From positions 186,001 through 250,000 of the forward strand of contig NZ_JAOQNS010000006.1 in NCBI RefSeq assembly GCF_025961475.1: 64,000 nt of DNA, written 5' to 3'. Under the pieces are notes generated by a model. The model saw only the letters and a list, made by a program, of their open reading frames with translations, made no database searches and had not been told where the DNA came from. This DNA comes from Rhodobium gokarnense (GTDB taxonomy: Bacteria > Pseudomonadota > Alphaproteobacteria > Rhizobiales > Rhodobiaceae). Made by a program: the position numbers and the translations under genes. Below, piece after piece: positions 26,548 through 35,374 of this stretch. Numbering within the stretch: position 1 is the first letter of the stretch; each line of letters starts with the position of its first letter.

Positions 26548-27849
26548 ATGATGGCGGCTCCGACACGGTTTTCGCCGGCAATGGTGTTCTATCGCGGCCT
26601 CGGCCGCGCGGCGACGCCGTTCCTCCACCTGCTGCTCGCCTGGCGCAACCGCAAGGCCAAGGAGGACCCGGCGCGCAGCGGCGAGCGCTACGGTCGGGCC
26701 TCTCTGACACGCCCGGCGGGCCCGCTGGTCTGGGTCCATGCGGCCAGCGTCGGCGAGACCAACGCCGTCCTGCCGCTGGTCGAGCGCTTCGTTGCCGACG
26801 ACGTCGCCGTGCTGCTGACGACGGCGACCGTGACCTCGGCCAAGATCGCCGACAAGCGGCTGCCCACCGGCGCCATCCACCAATATGTCCCGTTCGACGT
26901 GGTGCCGGCCGTGCGCCGCTTCCTCGACACCTGGCGGCCCCAGGCGGCGTTCTTCGTGGAATCGGAGCTGTGGCCGGCGACGCTTTCGGAACTGGCGGCG
27001 CGGGACGTTCCTGTCGGCATCGTCAACGGCCGGCTGTCGCGCCGCTCCTGGTCGCGCTGGAAGAAGCGCCCGGCGCTCGCCGGCACCGTCTTCGGCCTCG
27101 TCGACCGCTGCCTCGCCCAGACTGAGCGCGACGCGGAGCGCTTCCGCGACCTCGGCCTTGCCGATGTGGTGGTGACGGGCAACCTGAAATTCGACAGTGA
27201 GACGCTGCCGTCCGATGCCGCTGCGGAGGCGGATCTTGCAGGGCAGATCGGCGGCCGGCCGGTCTGGGTCGCGGCGAGCACCCATGCCGGCGAGGACGAT
27301 GCCGTTGCCGCCGTCCACGAAACCCTGGCGCCCGACCGTCCCGGCCTCCTCACGCTGCTGGTGCCGCGCCATCCGCGCCGCGGCCCGGAAATCGCCGCAG
27401 CGCTTGCCGAGCGCGGCCTGACCGTTGCGCGCCGCGCGCAAGGGGCGGCGATCGGGCCGGAGACCGACGTCTACATCGCCGACACCATCGGCGAGTTGGG
27501 GCTGTTCTATCGCCTGGCGCCCGTCGCTTTCGTTGGCGGCTCGATGATCCCGTTCGGCGGCCACAATCCGATCGAGCCGGCCCAGTTGAAGGTGGCGCTG
27601 GTCGCCGGGCCGCACCTGTCGAGCTTCGCCGACGTCTATCGCGAGCTCGACCACGCCGGCGCCATGGCCCCTGTGGCCGATGGCGAAGGGCTGATCCGCG
27701 CCGTCGGCCATCTCCTCGACAATCCCGATGTCGCCCGCGAGATGGGCGAAAAGGCCGAGGCGATCGTCGCCGAAGGCCGTGGCGCGCTCGAAAAGACCTA
27801 TGCGGCCCTGAAGCCTTGCCTTGTCCATTGGGGGGAGGCGGCGAAATGA
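26548..27849 (+). CDS. waaA: 3-deoxy-D-manno-octulosonic acid transferase
   Basis: 433 aa from an ATG. WaaA (KdtA) adds Kdo from CMP-Kdo to lipid IVA on the cytoplasmic face. The N-terminal GT30 domain has LVWVHAASVGETNAVLPL with the catalytic Glu, then FFVESELWPATLSEL and GIVNGRLSRRSW. The C-terminal CMP-binding part has FVGGSMIPFGGHNPIEPA. The N-terminal hydrophobic stretch is short. The stop overlaps the lpxK start by ATGA. Confidence 0.95.
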   Translation: MMAAPTRFSPAMVFYRGLGRAATPFLHLLLAWRNRKAKEDPARSGERYGRASLTRPAGPLVWVHAASVGETNAVLPLVERFVADDVAVLLTTATVTSAKIADKRLPTGAIHQYVPFDVVPAVRRFLDTWRPQAAFFVESELWPATLSELAARDVPVGIVNGRLSRRSWSRWKKRPALAGTVFGLVDRCLAQTERDAERFRDLGLADVVVTGNLKFDSETLPSDAAAEADLAGQIGGRPVWVAASTHAGEDDAVAAVHETLAPDRPGLLTLLVPRHPRRGPEIAAALAERGLTVARRAQGAAIGPETDVYIADTIGELGLFYRLAPVAFVGGSMIPFGGHNPIEPAQLKVALVAGPHLSSFADVYRELDHAGAMAPVADGEGLIRAVGHLLDNPDVAREMGEKAEAIVAEGRGALEKTYAALKPCLVHWGEAAK

Positions 27850-28883
27850 ACCGGGCGCCGGAGTTCTGGTGGCAGAAGGACAGCCTTGCCTCCCGCGCCC
27901 TCTGGCCGCTCTCCGTCCTTTACGGCGCCATTGCCGGCCACCGCATGTACAAGCGGCCGCGGCTGCGCTCCGAGGTGCCGGTCATCTGCGTCGGCAATTT
28001 CACCATGGGCGGCGCCGGCAAGACGCCGGTGGCGATCGCCGTGGTGCGCATGCTGCTGGAGGCGGGGAAAAAGCCGGCCGTGCTGACCCGCGGCTATGGC
28101 GGCCGGCTGAAGGGCCCGGTGCTGGCCGATCCGGCGGTGCATACGGCCGCCCATATCGGCGACGAGGCGCTGCTTCTGGCGACGATTGCGCCGGTGGTCG
28201 TCGGCGGTGACCGGGTGGCGGGGGCCGCGACTGCCATTGAGGCCGGCGCCGACGTCCTCGTCATGGACGACGGCTTCCAGAATCACTCTCTGGCAAAGAC
28301 CCTCAGCTTCGTCGTCGTCGACGCGGCGGCCGGCATCGGCAACGGCCTGGTCTTTCCCGCCGGCCCCTTGCGCGCGCCGCTCGACACCCAGCTCCAGTTC
28401 GCGGACGCCATCATCGCCGTCGGCGAGGGACCGGTGGACGCCGGCCTCCGTGCGATCGCCGCGGACTATGGCATCCCGCTGCATGCGGCCGTGCTGGCGC
28501 CTCAGAACGGCGCGGAGTTCGAAGGCAAGCGCGTCCTCGCCTTTGCCGGCATCGGCCGGCCGGAAAAATTCTTCGAAAGCCTGACGGCCTGCGGCGCCGA
28601 TGTCGCCGGCGCTCCCTTTTCCGACCACCACGTCTTCACCGATGCGGAGGCCGCAAAGCTGCTTTCTCGGGCATCGAGCGAAGGGCGGGAACTGGTGACG
28701 ACGGAAAAGGACCACGCCCGCATGCAGGCAGGGTCTGGCGCCGTCCAGCGCCTTTGCGAGGCGGCACGCCTCCTGAAGGTCTCGATCGATTTTGTCGATG
28801 AGGCGCCGAAGGCGCTGGTGCTGGCGGCGCTTGCCAACCACACCGCCCGAAACGCCAAGAAGGGCTGGGCAAAGGTCAAATAA
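27846..28883 (+). CDS. lpxK: Tetraacyldisaccharide 4'-kinase
   Basis: 345 aa; the ATG at 27846 overlaps the waaA stop, so a longer in-frame ATG at 27816 is unlikely. LpxK phosphorylates the 4' position of the lipid A disaccharide. P-loop GNFTMGGAGKTP at 50-61, then LTRGYGGRLKGP and MDDGFQNHSL, which holds the DDGxQ catalytic region. The N-terminus is the membrane-associating helix. It is the last plus-strand gene of the block and is followed by a dispersed repeat. Confidence 0.95.
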   Translation: MNRAPEFWWQKDSLASRALWPLSVLYGAIAGHRMYKRPRLRSEVPVICVGNFTMGGAGKTPVAIAVVRMLLEAGKKPAVLTRGYGGRLKGPVLADPAVHTAAHIGDEALLLATIAPVVVGGDRVAGAATAIEAGADVLVMDDGFQNHSLAKTLSFVVVDAAAGIGNGLVFPAGPLRAPLDTQLQFADAIIAVGEGPVDAGLRAIAADYGIPLHAAVLAPQNGAEFEGKRVLAFAGIGRPEKFFESLTACGADVAGAPFSDHHVFTDAEAAKLLSRASSEGRELVTTEKDHARMQAGSGAVQRLCEAARLLKVSIDFVDEAPKALVLAALANHTARNAKKGWAKVK

Positions 28884-28897
28884 GACCGAACATGTCC

Positions 28898-29022
28898 GTC
28901 ATCGCGAGGGTCCGAAGGACGGGGAGCGGCGCGTGACGCGAGCCTGGGAATGCGACGCGGCGATCCAGAGCGGTACGCTCGGAGCGTGTGGCCCTGGATT
29001 GCTTCGCTGCGCTCGCAATGAC
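28898..29022. repeat. Composite dispersed repeat, family A, copy 1
   Basis: Begins GTCATCGCGAG (28898-28908) and ends with a 29-bp unit (28994-29022) starting CTGGATTGCTTCGCTGCGCT and ending CGCAATGAC. That unit is the exact reverse complement of units at 31700-31728 and 58667-58695. Outer ends are inverted. Lies between convergent lpxK and DUF2093. Confidence 0.75.
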
Positions 29023-29047
29023 AGTGGCTGACTTGGTGGCGCGCGCC

Positions 29048-29260
29048 TCAGCGCGTTTCCAGGTGACGCTTCAGCGAGGCTGCGGCGTCCACATAGGCTT
29101 CCTGGCGCTCGACGCTCCAGTAGCGCAGTTCGTCGAGCGGGATCGGCTGGCCGGTGACGGCGCAGCGCACATAGCTGCCCGGCTGCAGGACCTGGAAGTC
29201 TGCATCGAGATAGCGGATCTTGGCTTCGCTCGCCGGACGCGGCGCTTCGTAGCGGTTCAT
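29048..29260 (-). CDS. DUF2093 protein
   Basis: 70 aa from an ATG. Matches DUF2093 by KIRYLDADFQVLQPGSYVRC and AVTGQPIPLDELRYWSVERQ. A small, probably soluble protein with two Cys-free beta segments and a C-terminal helix; function unknown. In Rhizobiales it usually follows lpxK; here it faces it, on the opposite strand, with a repeat between. Length is normal for the family. Confidence 0.85.
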   Translation of the reverse strand: MNRYEAPRPASEAKIRYLDADFQVLQPGSYVRCAVTGQPIPLDELRYWSVERQEAYVDAAASLKRHLETR

Positions 29261-29326
29261 CAGGGCTCCAAAGGTTCGGGTGCTTGAGGAGCAAAATAGG
29301 CGTTTCGCGCGGGAATCGCCAGTCCC

Positions 29327-29782
29327 TCAATTTCTGCGGTCGCGAAAGAAGGCTTTGAGAAGCTCTGCGGCCTCCGTCTCGGCGATGCCGGAATAGACCT
29401 CCGGGGCGTGGTGGCAGGTGACCTGGGAGAAGAACCGGGGCCCGTGCTCCACCGCGCCCATTTTCGGGTCGCCGGCGCCGAAATAGAGCCGGCGGATGCG
29501 GGCGAACGAGATCGCCGCCGCGCACATGGCGCAGGGCTCCAGCGTGACATAGAGGTCGCAGCCGATGAGCCGCTCGGTGCCAAGGCTCGCCGCTGCCGTA
29601 CGGATGGCCAGCAGCTCGGCATGCGCTGTCGGGTCGCGGTCCTGGAGCGTCCGGTTGCCGGCGCGGGCGACGATCGTCCCGTCCTTGACGATGACGGCAC
29701 CGACCGGCACCTCGCCGCGCGCGGCTGCCGCCCGGGCCTCTTCCAGCGCCGCGGTCATCGGCAGGGACGTTTCGCTGGTCAT
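29327..29782 (-). CDS. tadA: tRNA-specific adenosine deaminase
   Basis: 151 aa from an ATG. TadA converts A34 to inosine in tRNA(Arg) ACG. Zinc site: HAE with His54 and proton-shuttling Glu56, and PCAMC with Cys84 and Cys87. GAGDPKMGAVEHG follows as in TadA rather than cytidine deaminases. Divergent from the rluB-like gene, with 55 bp between starts. The C-terminus is shortened relative to E. coli, as is common in alphaproteobacteria. Confidence 0.94.
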   Translation of the reverse strand: MTSETSLPMTAALEEARAAAARGEVPVGAVIVKDGTIVARAGNRTLQDRDPTAHAELLAIRTAAASLGTERLIGCDLYVTLEPCAMCAAAISFARIRRLYFGAGDPKMGAVEHGPRFFSQVTCHHAPEVYSGIAETEAAELLKAFFRDRRN

Positions 29783-29837
29783 CGCGCGTCGTTTCCGCTT
29801 CGCATGGCTTTCGCTTTCCTGCTATCACGCCACCACC

Positions 29838-30887
29838 ATGAAGACCCAGACAAAATCAGCCGGCCCCGCGCCGAAGGCCGAACGCATCGCCAAGGTGATG
29901 GCGCGCGCCGGGCTCTGCTCGCGCCGCGACGCGGAAAGATGGATCGCCGAGGGCCGGGTGTCGCTTAACGGCAAGGTGCTGACGACCCCGGCAACGACGG
30001 TCGGCCCAAGGGACGACGTCCTCGTCGACGGCAAGCCGCTGCCGAAGCGCGAGCGCACGCGGCTGTGGCTGTTCCACAAGCCGCGCGGCCTCGTCACCAC
30101 CAACCGCGATCCGGAAGGCCGGCCGACCGTCTTTGAAAAACTGCCGGCGGAGATGCCGCGCGTCATGAGCGTCGGCCGCCTCGACATCAACACCGAGGGC
30201 CTGCTGCTGCTCACCAATGACGGCGGCCTTGCCCGGGTGCTGGAACTGCCGGCGACCGGCTGGCTGCGCCGCTACCGGGTGCGCGCCTACGGCTCGATCA
30301 CGCAGGCCGATCTCGACAGGCTCGCCGACGGGTTTGCCGTCGACGGCATTCTCTACGGGGCGATCGAGGCAACGCTCGACCGCGAGCAGGGCGAGAATGC
30401 CTGGCTGACTCTTGCGTTAAGGGAAGGCAAGAACCGCGAGGTCAAGCGGGTGCTGGAAGCGCTCGGGCTCGCCGTCAACCGGCTGATCCGGGTCTCCTAC
30501 GGCCCGTTCCAGCTTGGCGACCTCGCCGACGGCGAGGTGCGCGAGATCCGCGGCCGGGTACTGCGCGACCAGCTCGGCCACCGGCTCGCGGTGGAGGCCG
30601 GCGCCGATTTCGACACGCCCTTCGCCGAGGAGGCGGGCGAGAAGAAGCCCGCGCCGAAGAAGCCGGCGAAGAAAGATGCCGCAACCGCCAAGCCGCAACC
30701 GAAAAAGCCGCGCCGGCGCCGGGGCATGGTCGACGTCGACGACGTCCCCGACAAGCGCGACCGCAACCGGACGCTTCGGCCCGGCAAGCCACCGGTCCGC
30801 ACGGCCGGCAAGCCCTCGGGCAAGCCCGCCGCCGGCGGCGCCGCGAAACCCTCCGGACGCCCGTCCGGCCGCCGGCCGAAGCCGTGA
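29838..30887 (+). CDS. RluB-type 23S rRNA pseudouridine synthase with basic tail
   Basis: 349 aa from the ATG at 29838; longer in-frame extensions have no similarity and would cross the tadA start. The N-terminal S4 RNA-binding domain (AKVMARAGLCSRRDAERWIA) is followed by the RsuA/RluB catalytic domain, with GRLDINTEGLLLLTNDG holding the catalytic Asp and EGKNREVKRVLEALG. From about residue 265 a Lys/Pro/Arg/Ala-rich low-complexity tail (KKPAPKKPAKK, PSGRRPKP) runs to the end and is probably disordered. By family it modifies U2605-region of 23S rRNA; RluB versus RsuA is not certain. rsmD follows by 10 bp. Confidence 0.88.
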   Translation: MKTQTKSAGPAPKAERIAKVMARAGLCSRRDAERWIAEGRVSLNGKVLTTPATTVGPRDDVLVDGKPLPKRERTRLWLFHKPRGLVTTNRDPEGRPTVFEKLPAEMPRVMSVGRLDINTEGLLLLTNDGGLARVLELPATGWLRRYRVRAYGSITQADLDRLADGFAVDGILYGAIEATLDREQGENAWLTLALREGKNREVKRVLEALGLAVNRLIRVSYGPFQLGDLADGEVREIRGRVLRDQLGHRLAVEAGADFDTPFAEEAGEKKPAPKKPAKKDAATAKPQPKKPRRRRGMVDVDDVPDKRDRNRTLRPGKPPVRTAGKPSGKPAAGGAAKPSGRPSGRRPKP

Positions 30888-30897
30888 GAACCGCCCG

Positions 30898-31461
30898 ATG
30901 AGGATCGTGGCGGGACGGTTCAAGGGTGCGGCGATTGCCGCCCCGCGCGGCCGTGCGACCCGGCCGACGACGGATCGCCTGCGCGAAAGCCTCTTCAACG
31001 TCCTCGCCCACGGCTATGACGACCCGCTCGACGGCGCCCGCGTCCTCGACCTCTTCGCTGGCTCCGGTGCGCTCGGCCTGGAAGCCCTGTCGCGCGGCGC
31101 GCGCTTTGTCCTCTTCGTGGAGGAGGGGCCGGACGCCCGCGCCGCCATCCGCACCAACATGGAAACGCTCGGCGCCACCGGCCTTGCCAAGCTCTACCGC
31201 CGCGACGCGACCCGCCTCGGCAAGTGCAGCCCGATGATGCCCTTCGACATCGTCTTCCTCGATCCGCCCTACGGCAAGGGTCTTGGCGAAAAGGCGCTTT
31301 CCTCGGTCCGCGAGGGCGGCTGGGCGCGGCCTGGGGCCATCTTCGTTCTGGAGGAGGACCGGCGCAGCGAGATCGTGCTCCCGGAGGGCTTTTCGCTGCT
31401 GGAAAAGCGCGAAAGCGGCGACACGCAGTTACTGTTCTTGAGTGTCGAGGAAGCTCAGTAA
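30898..31461 (+). CDS. rsmD: 16S rRNA (guanine966-N2)-methyltransferase
   Basis: 187 aa from the ATG at 30898, starting MRIVAGRFKG as the family does. Rossmann fold: VLDLFAGSGALGLEALSRGA binds S-adenosylmethionine, and FLDPPYGKG is the catalytic DPPY. Acts on the 30S subunit. It follows the rluB-like gene by 10 bp, a conserved ribosomal-RNA-modification pair. Length is normal. Confidence 0.94.
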   Translation: MRIVAGRFKGAAIAAPRGRATRPTTDRLRESLFNVLAHGYDDPLDGARVLDLFAGSGALGLEALSRGARFVLFVEEGPDARAAIRTNMETLGATGLAKLYRRDATRLGKCSPMMPFDIVFLDPPYGKGLGEKALSSVREGGWARPGAIFVLEEDRRSEIVLPEGFSLLEKRESGDTQLLFLSVEEAQ

Positions 31462-31470
31462 CCCTCCGTC

Positions 31471-31511
31471 GTCATCCCGGCCGGAGCGCAGCGCAGAGCC
31501 GGGACCCATTG
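31471..31511. repeat. Dispersed repeat, family B, copy 2 (left end)
   Basis: Begins GTCATCCCGGCCGGAGCGCA and ends CCGGGACCCATTG, near-identical to 1692-1732. A GCTTGATCCGG segment near 31574-31584 and GTCAAGTCCGGGGTGACGG at 31785-31803 resemble the other end of the copy at 1837-1860. Family A units (31646-31728) lie inside, so one element type seems inserted into or beside another. Confidence 0.6.
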
Positions 31512-31645
31512 TCCCTGTCAACACGGTATGCCCGTTGCGAGGTCTCCTACGTGTCCCCCCTCAGGGGTCATTGCCGGGCTTGATCCGGAAATCCATAGGG
31601 CCTTTGATTTCAAACTGTTAGCGTGATATTTGCGACTCGGCCCGA

Positions 31646-31728
31646 TGGATTGCCACGTCGGCCTTTCGGCCTCCTCGCAATGACGCTGAAATGATCATCG
31701 TCATTGCGAGCGCAGCGAAGCAATCCAG
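31646..31728. repeat. Composite dispersed repeat, family A, copy 2
   Basis: The left unit 31646-31684 starts TGGATTGCCACGTCGGCCTT and ends CTCGCAATGAC. The right unit 31700-31728 starts GTCATTGCGAGCGCAGCGAA and ends GCAATCCAG. The two form an imperfect palindrome. The same pair occurs at 58598-58695. The gap 31462-31840 between convergent rsmD and ubiA holds only repeats; no gene is seen. Confidence 0.75.
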
Positions 31729-31840
31729 TCCTTTTCGGAGTCGTTTGCATATCTCAGGGCCAATGATGATGGCGCAGAGGCAGGGTCAAGTCCGGGGTGA
31801 CGGCCTTATTTGTTGCAAGGCCCCGCCCAACAATCAGCGC

Positions 31841-32776
31841 TCAAAGATTCCGCGCAAGGCTGTCGAGCACCAAGCCGCCGAACAAGAGCCAGCCCGTATC
31901 CCGGTTGGAGCGGAAGAGGGCGAGGCAGCGGGCCGAATCGTTGATGTCGAGGCGCGCGAGCTGCCAGCCGAGATGGACCATGACGGCGAGAAGGCCGAGA
32001 TAGGCGAAGGGCCCGGCACCGGCGAGCCAGAGCGCCAGCGCGACGCAGAAGACGGCAGCGAGATAGAGCCCGCTCACCCATTGCAGGGTCCGGTCGGCAA
32101 ACAGCAGCGCCGTGGAGCGCACGCCGACGAGGGCATCGTCCTCCTTGTCCTGGTGGGCGTAGATGGTGTCGTAGCCGATGGTCCAGAAGAAGCCGGCGAA
32201 ATAGAGCGCCACCGGTGCCCAGTCGAGGTGGCCGAAAACGGCGGCCCAGCCCATCAGCGCGCCCCAGGAAAAGGACAGCCCGAGGACGGACTGCGGCCAG
32301 TCGGTCACCCGCTTCATGAACGGATAGGCGGCGACGATGGCGAGCGACGCGATGCCGAGGCCGATGGAGAATCGGTTGAACTGGACGAGGACGGCGAGCC
32401 CGACCAGCGACTGCAGCACCATGAAGATGCGGGCCTGGTTGCGGGTGACCTGGCCGCTCGGGATCGGCCGCGTGCGCGTGCGTTCCACCCGGCTGTCGAT
32501 GTTTTCATCGACCAGGTCGTTATAGGTACAGCCGGCGCCGCGCATGGCGATCGCCCCGACCATGAACAGGAACAGGTGCCAGGGATCGGGAAACGGCGTT
32601 CCTGCATGCCCGGCGGCGAGCGCCGCCGACCACCAGCACGGCCACATCAGGAGCCACCAGCCGATCGGCCGGTCCCAGCGCGCCAGCCGGCCATAGGGCT
32701 TCAGCCAGGCCGGCGCGCGCCGGTCGACCCAGTTGCCGGAAACCGCATCGGTGACCATTCCGGTCAGTTCGCTCAT
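31841..32776 (-). CDS. ubiA: 4-hydroxybenzoate polyprenyltransferase
   Basis: 311 aa from the ATG at 32776, which has an AAAGGACGG ribosome site; upstream in-frame sequence is arginine-rich and unlike the family. UbiA joins 4-hydroxybenzoate to a polyprenyl chain in ubiquinone synthesis. Polytopic. The first Asp-rich motif is NDLVDENIDSRVERTRTRP; the second is in DTIYAHQDKEDD. Ubiquinone feeds the respiratory chain that ends in the cox operon at 43 kb, though the loci are separate. Confidence 0.93.
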   Translation of the reverse strand: MSELTGMVTDAVSGNWVDRRAPAWLKPYGRLARWDRPIGWWLLMWPCWWSAALAAGHAGTPFPDPWHLFLFMVGAIAMRGAGCTYNDLVDENIDSRVERTRTRPIPSGQVTRNQARIFMVLQSLVGLAVLVQFNRFSIGLGIASLAIVAAYPFMKRVTDWPQSVLGLSFSWGALMGWAAVFGHLDWAPVALYFAGFFWTIGYDTIYAHQDKEDDALVGVRSTALLFADRTLQWVSGLYLAAVFCVALALWLAGAGPFAYLGLLAVMVHLGWQLARLDINDSARCLALFRSNRDTGWLLFGGLVLDSLARNL

Positions 32777-32967
32777 GGTGGCCCGTCCTTTCTGAACGCC
32801 CCTTCTTACGGCCCAACGGCCCCGGCGAAAAGCCCTTGCTGCAATGCGACACCGAAGCGCAGCCGCTCGGCCATGCGGTTTGCGGTCGCGGTGCCCTTCA
32901 TTTGCCTTGAGGGCGCGACATGCTAAGCGATCTGTCCGGAATCGTCGTTCAAAGGAATTGCACCGAC

Positions 32968-34350
32968 ATGAATGTTCTGCTGATCGGCAGCGGCGGCCGC
33001 GAACATGCGCTGGCCGTGACAATTGCCCGCTCGCCGATGTGCGACACGCTTTTTGCCGCGCCGGGAAATGCCGGCATGGCCGACGTCGCCGAATGCGTGG
33101 CGTTGAATGTGGACGACCACGACGCCGTCATCGCTTTTTGCCGCGACAAGGAGATCGGCCTCGTCGTCGTCGGACCCGAAGCCCCGCTCGTCGCCGGCCT
33201 CGTCGATGACCTCGATGCCGCCGGCATCAAGGCCTTCGGGCCGACCAAAGAGGCCGCCCGGCTGGAAGGCTCCAAGGCCTTCACCAAGGAGGTCTGCGAC
33301 CGCGCCCGCATCCCGACCGCCCGCTACCGCCGCTACGACGATCCGTCGGCGGCCAAGCTCTACCTTTCGGTGATCGGCACGCCGATCGTCGTCAAGGCCG
33401 ACGGGCTCGCCGCCGGCAAGGGCGTGGTGGTGGCCGAAACTTCGGCCGAGGCGGTGGCCGCCGTCGACGCCTGCTTCGAGGGCGGCATGGAGGGCGGCGT
33501 CGTCATCGAGGAATGCATGGTCGGCGAGGAGGCGAGCTTCTTTGCGCTGACGGACGGCAAGACCGTGGTGCCGCTGGCGACCGCACAGGACCACAAGCGC
33601 GTCGGCGACGGCGACACGGGGCCGAACACCGGCGGCATGGGCGCCTATTCGCCGGCGCCGGCGATGACCCCGGATCTCGTCGCCCGCACCATGCGCGAGA
33701 TCATCGAGCCGACGGTGAAGGCGCTGGCAGAAAAGGGCATCACCTATCGCGGCGTCCTCTATGCCGGGCTGATGCTGACAAAGGACGGTCCCAAGCTGAT
33801 CGAATACAACGTCCGCTTCGGCGATCCGGAATGCCAGGTGCTGATGGCGCGGCTGAACGATGATCTGCTGCCGCTGCTCTTTGCCTGCGCCGAGGGCACG
33901 CTGGAGGCGACCGAGCTTTCCTGGCGCCCGGAGACGGCGCTCACCGTGGTCATGGCCTCCAAGGGCTATCCGGGGTCTTACGAAAAGCGCACCGAGATCG
34001 CCAATGTCGAGGCCGCCGCGGCGATGGCGGACGTCACCGTCACCCATGCCGGCACGGCGATGGACGGCGACCGGCTGCTGGCCACCGGCGGGCGTGTCCT
34101 CAATGTCACGGCGCTCGGAAAAACCGTGAAGGCGGCCCAGCAGCGCGCCTATCAGGCGGTCGATGCCATCGACTGGCCGAACGGCTTCTGCCGCCGCGAT
34201 ATCGGCTGGCAGGCGATCGCCCGCGAGGAGGCCGAAAGCGGCCCGGAAACGCCGCAGGAAACGCAGGAAGAAACACCTGCCGGGGCCTCGGCGGCCCCTG
34301 TCGGCGACGGCGACTCCAGACCCGAGGGAGACGGCAAGACGACCGCCTGA
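32968..34350 (+). CDS. purD: Phosphoribosylamine-glycine ligase
   Basis: 460 aa from the ATG at 32968 with AAAGGAATTG upstream. PurD makes glycinamide ribonucleotide, step two of purine synthesis. The opening [17 protein letters not shown]-grasp segments [17 protein letters not shown] and [13 protein letters not shown], and the metal-binding [10 protein letters not shown] are all present. The catalytic core ends near residue 424; about 36 further residues are an acidic Glu/Pro/Gly tail ([13 protein letters not shown]) not typical of the family. A weak hairpin and T run overlap the stop. Confidence 0.95.
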   Translation: MNVLLIGSGGREHALAVTIARSPMCDTLFAAPGNAGMADVAECVALNVDDHDAVIAFCRDKEIGLVVVGPEAPLVAGLVDDLDAAGIKAFGPTKEAARLEGSKAFTKEVCDRARIPTARYRRYDDPSAAKLYLSVIGTPIVVKADGLAAGKGVVVAETSAEAVAAVDACFEGGMEGGVVIEECMVGEEASFFALTDGKTVVPLATAQDHKRVGDGDTGPNTGGMGAYSPAPAMTPDLVARTMREIIEPTVKALAEKGITYRGVLYAGLMLTKDGPKLIEYNVRFGDPECQVLMARLNDDLLPLLFACAEGTLEATELSWRPETALTVVMASKGYPGSYEKRTEIANVEAAAAMADVTVTHAGTAMDGDRLLATGGRVLNVTALGKTVKAAQQRAYQAVDAIDWPNGFCRRDIGWQAIAREEAESGPETPQETQEETPAGASAAPVGDGDSRPEGDGKTTA

Positions 34351-34362
34351 CGGCCGTTTTTT
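34331..34362 (+). terminator. Possible intrinsic terminator at the end of purD
   Basis: ACGGC (34331-34335) can pair with GCCGT (34353-34357), followed by six T (34357-34362). The stem is short with a 17-nt loop, and it overlaps the stop codon, so support is moderate. Confidence 0.4.
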
Positions 34363-34462
34363 AGAAGTTTTCAAAGCCGCTTCGGCGCCGCCGCCCGTCT
34401 TGCCAAGGACGTCGCCGCTGGCCACACTTCGCTGCGTCCTACCCCGCGGCGGAGAATCGGCC

Positions 34463-35371
34463 ATGACCGGCAGCGACGATCTATTTCCGGGCTTTGCGAC
34501 GGAGCGCCGCGCCGCCAACGGCGTGGAGTTCCACTGCCGGATCGGCGGCGACGGCCCGCCGCTCGTCCTCCTCCACGGCTATCCCCAGTGCCACGTGATG
34601 TGGCATCGCCTGGCCCCGGCGCTCAGCGAGCATTTCACGCTGGTGATTCCGGATTTGCGCGGCTACGGCGACAGCGATGCCCCGCGCGGCGGAGGCGACC
34701 ACGCGGCCTATTCCAAGCGCACCATGGCGAGCGACGTCGTCGCCCTGATGGCCGGCCTCGGCCACGAGCGCTTCCGGATCGCCGGTCACGACCGCGGTGC
34801 CCGCGTCGCCTACCGGCTCGCCTTCGACCAGCCCGAACGCCTCGAGCGCGTCGCCGTCCTCGACATCCTGCCGACCTATGAGTACTGGCAGCGCATGAAC
34901 ATGGCCTACGGGCTGTCGATGTACCACTGGCTGTTCCTCGCCCAGCCGGAGCCCCTGCCGGAAATGCTGATTTCCGGCGAACCGGAGCGTTATCTCGACC
35001 ACACGATCGCAAGCTGGACCAAGGCTAGGGACCTTTCCGCCTTCGACCCGCGGGCGCTCGACCGTTATCGCCGTCTCTTCACCGATCCGGCCCGCGTCCA
35101 TGCGGCCTGCGAGGACTACCGGGCCGGCGCCGGCATCGACATGGAGCTGGACACCGCCGACGTCGAGGCCGGGCGCCGGATCGGGGTACCGCTCTGTGCC
35201 ATCTGGGGCGGCGGCGGCCTCGCGCCCGCCGGACCCTCGCCGCTCGAAGTCTGGCGCCGCTGGGCCGAGGACGTCGACGGAACCGCCGTCGATAGCGGCC
35301 ATTTCGTCGCCGAGGAGGCGCCGGAAGAGACGCTTGCCGCGCTGCTGCCCTTCCTGAAAGGGGAGTGCTGA
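34463..35371 (+). CDS. Fluoroacetate dehalogenase-type alpha/beta hydrolase
   Basis: 302 aa from an ATG. The protein matches haloacid-type alpha/beta hydrolases of the fluoroacetate dehalogenase group: LVLLHGYPQCHVMWH, then AGHDRGARVAYRLAFD and DSGHFVAEE. Counting residues gives Asp110 nucleophile, Arg111, Arg114, Asp134, His155, Trp156, Trp185, Tyr219 and His280. As I recall, these are the nucleophile, carboxylate clamp, charge relay, fluoride pocket and base of the Rhodopseudomonas palustris enzyme RPA1163, at identical numbers. One change is Tyr40 where I recall Phe40. The family splits C-F or C-Cl bonds of short 2-haloacids via an ester intermediate. It is 3 bp upstream of a phosphotransferase gene. 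Activity is inferred, not shown. Confidence 0.82.
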   Translation: MTGSDDLFPGFATERRAANGVEFHCRIGGDGPPLVLLHGYPQCHVMWHRLAPALSEHFTLVIPDLRGYGDSDAPRGGGDHAAYSKRTMASDVVALMAGLGHERFRIAGHDRGARVAYRLAFDQPERLERVAVLDILPTYEYWQRMNMAYGLSMYHWLFLAQPEPLPEMLISGEPERYLDHTIASWTKARDLSAFDPRALDRYRRLFTDPARVHAACEDYRAGAGIDMELDTADVEAGRRIGVPLCAIWGGGGLAPAGPSPLEVWRRWAEDVDGTAVDSGHFVAEEAPEETLAALLPFLKGEC

Positions 35372-35374
35372 GCG

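Noticed and set aside
25678-27828. 716-codon minus-strand frame opposite DUF374 and waaA
   Set aside because: Composition is that of an antisense shadow, and it would overlap three well-supported operon genes.
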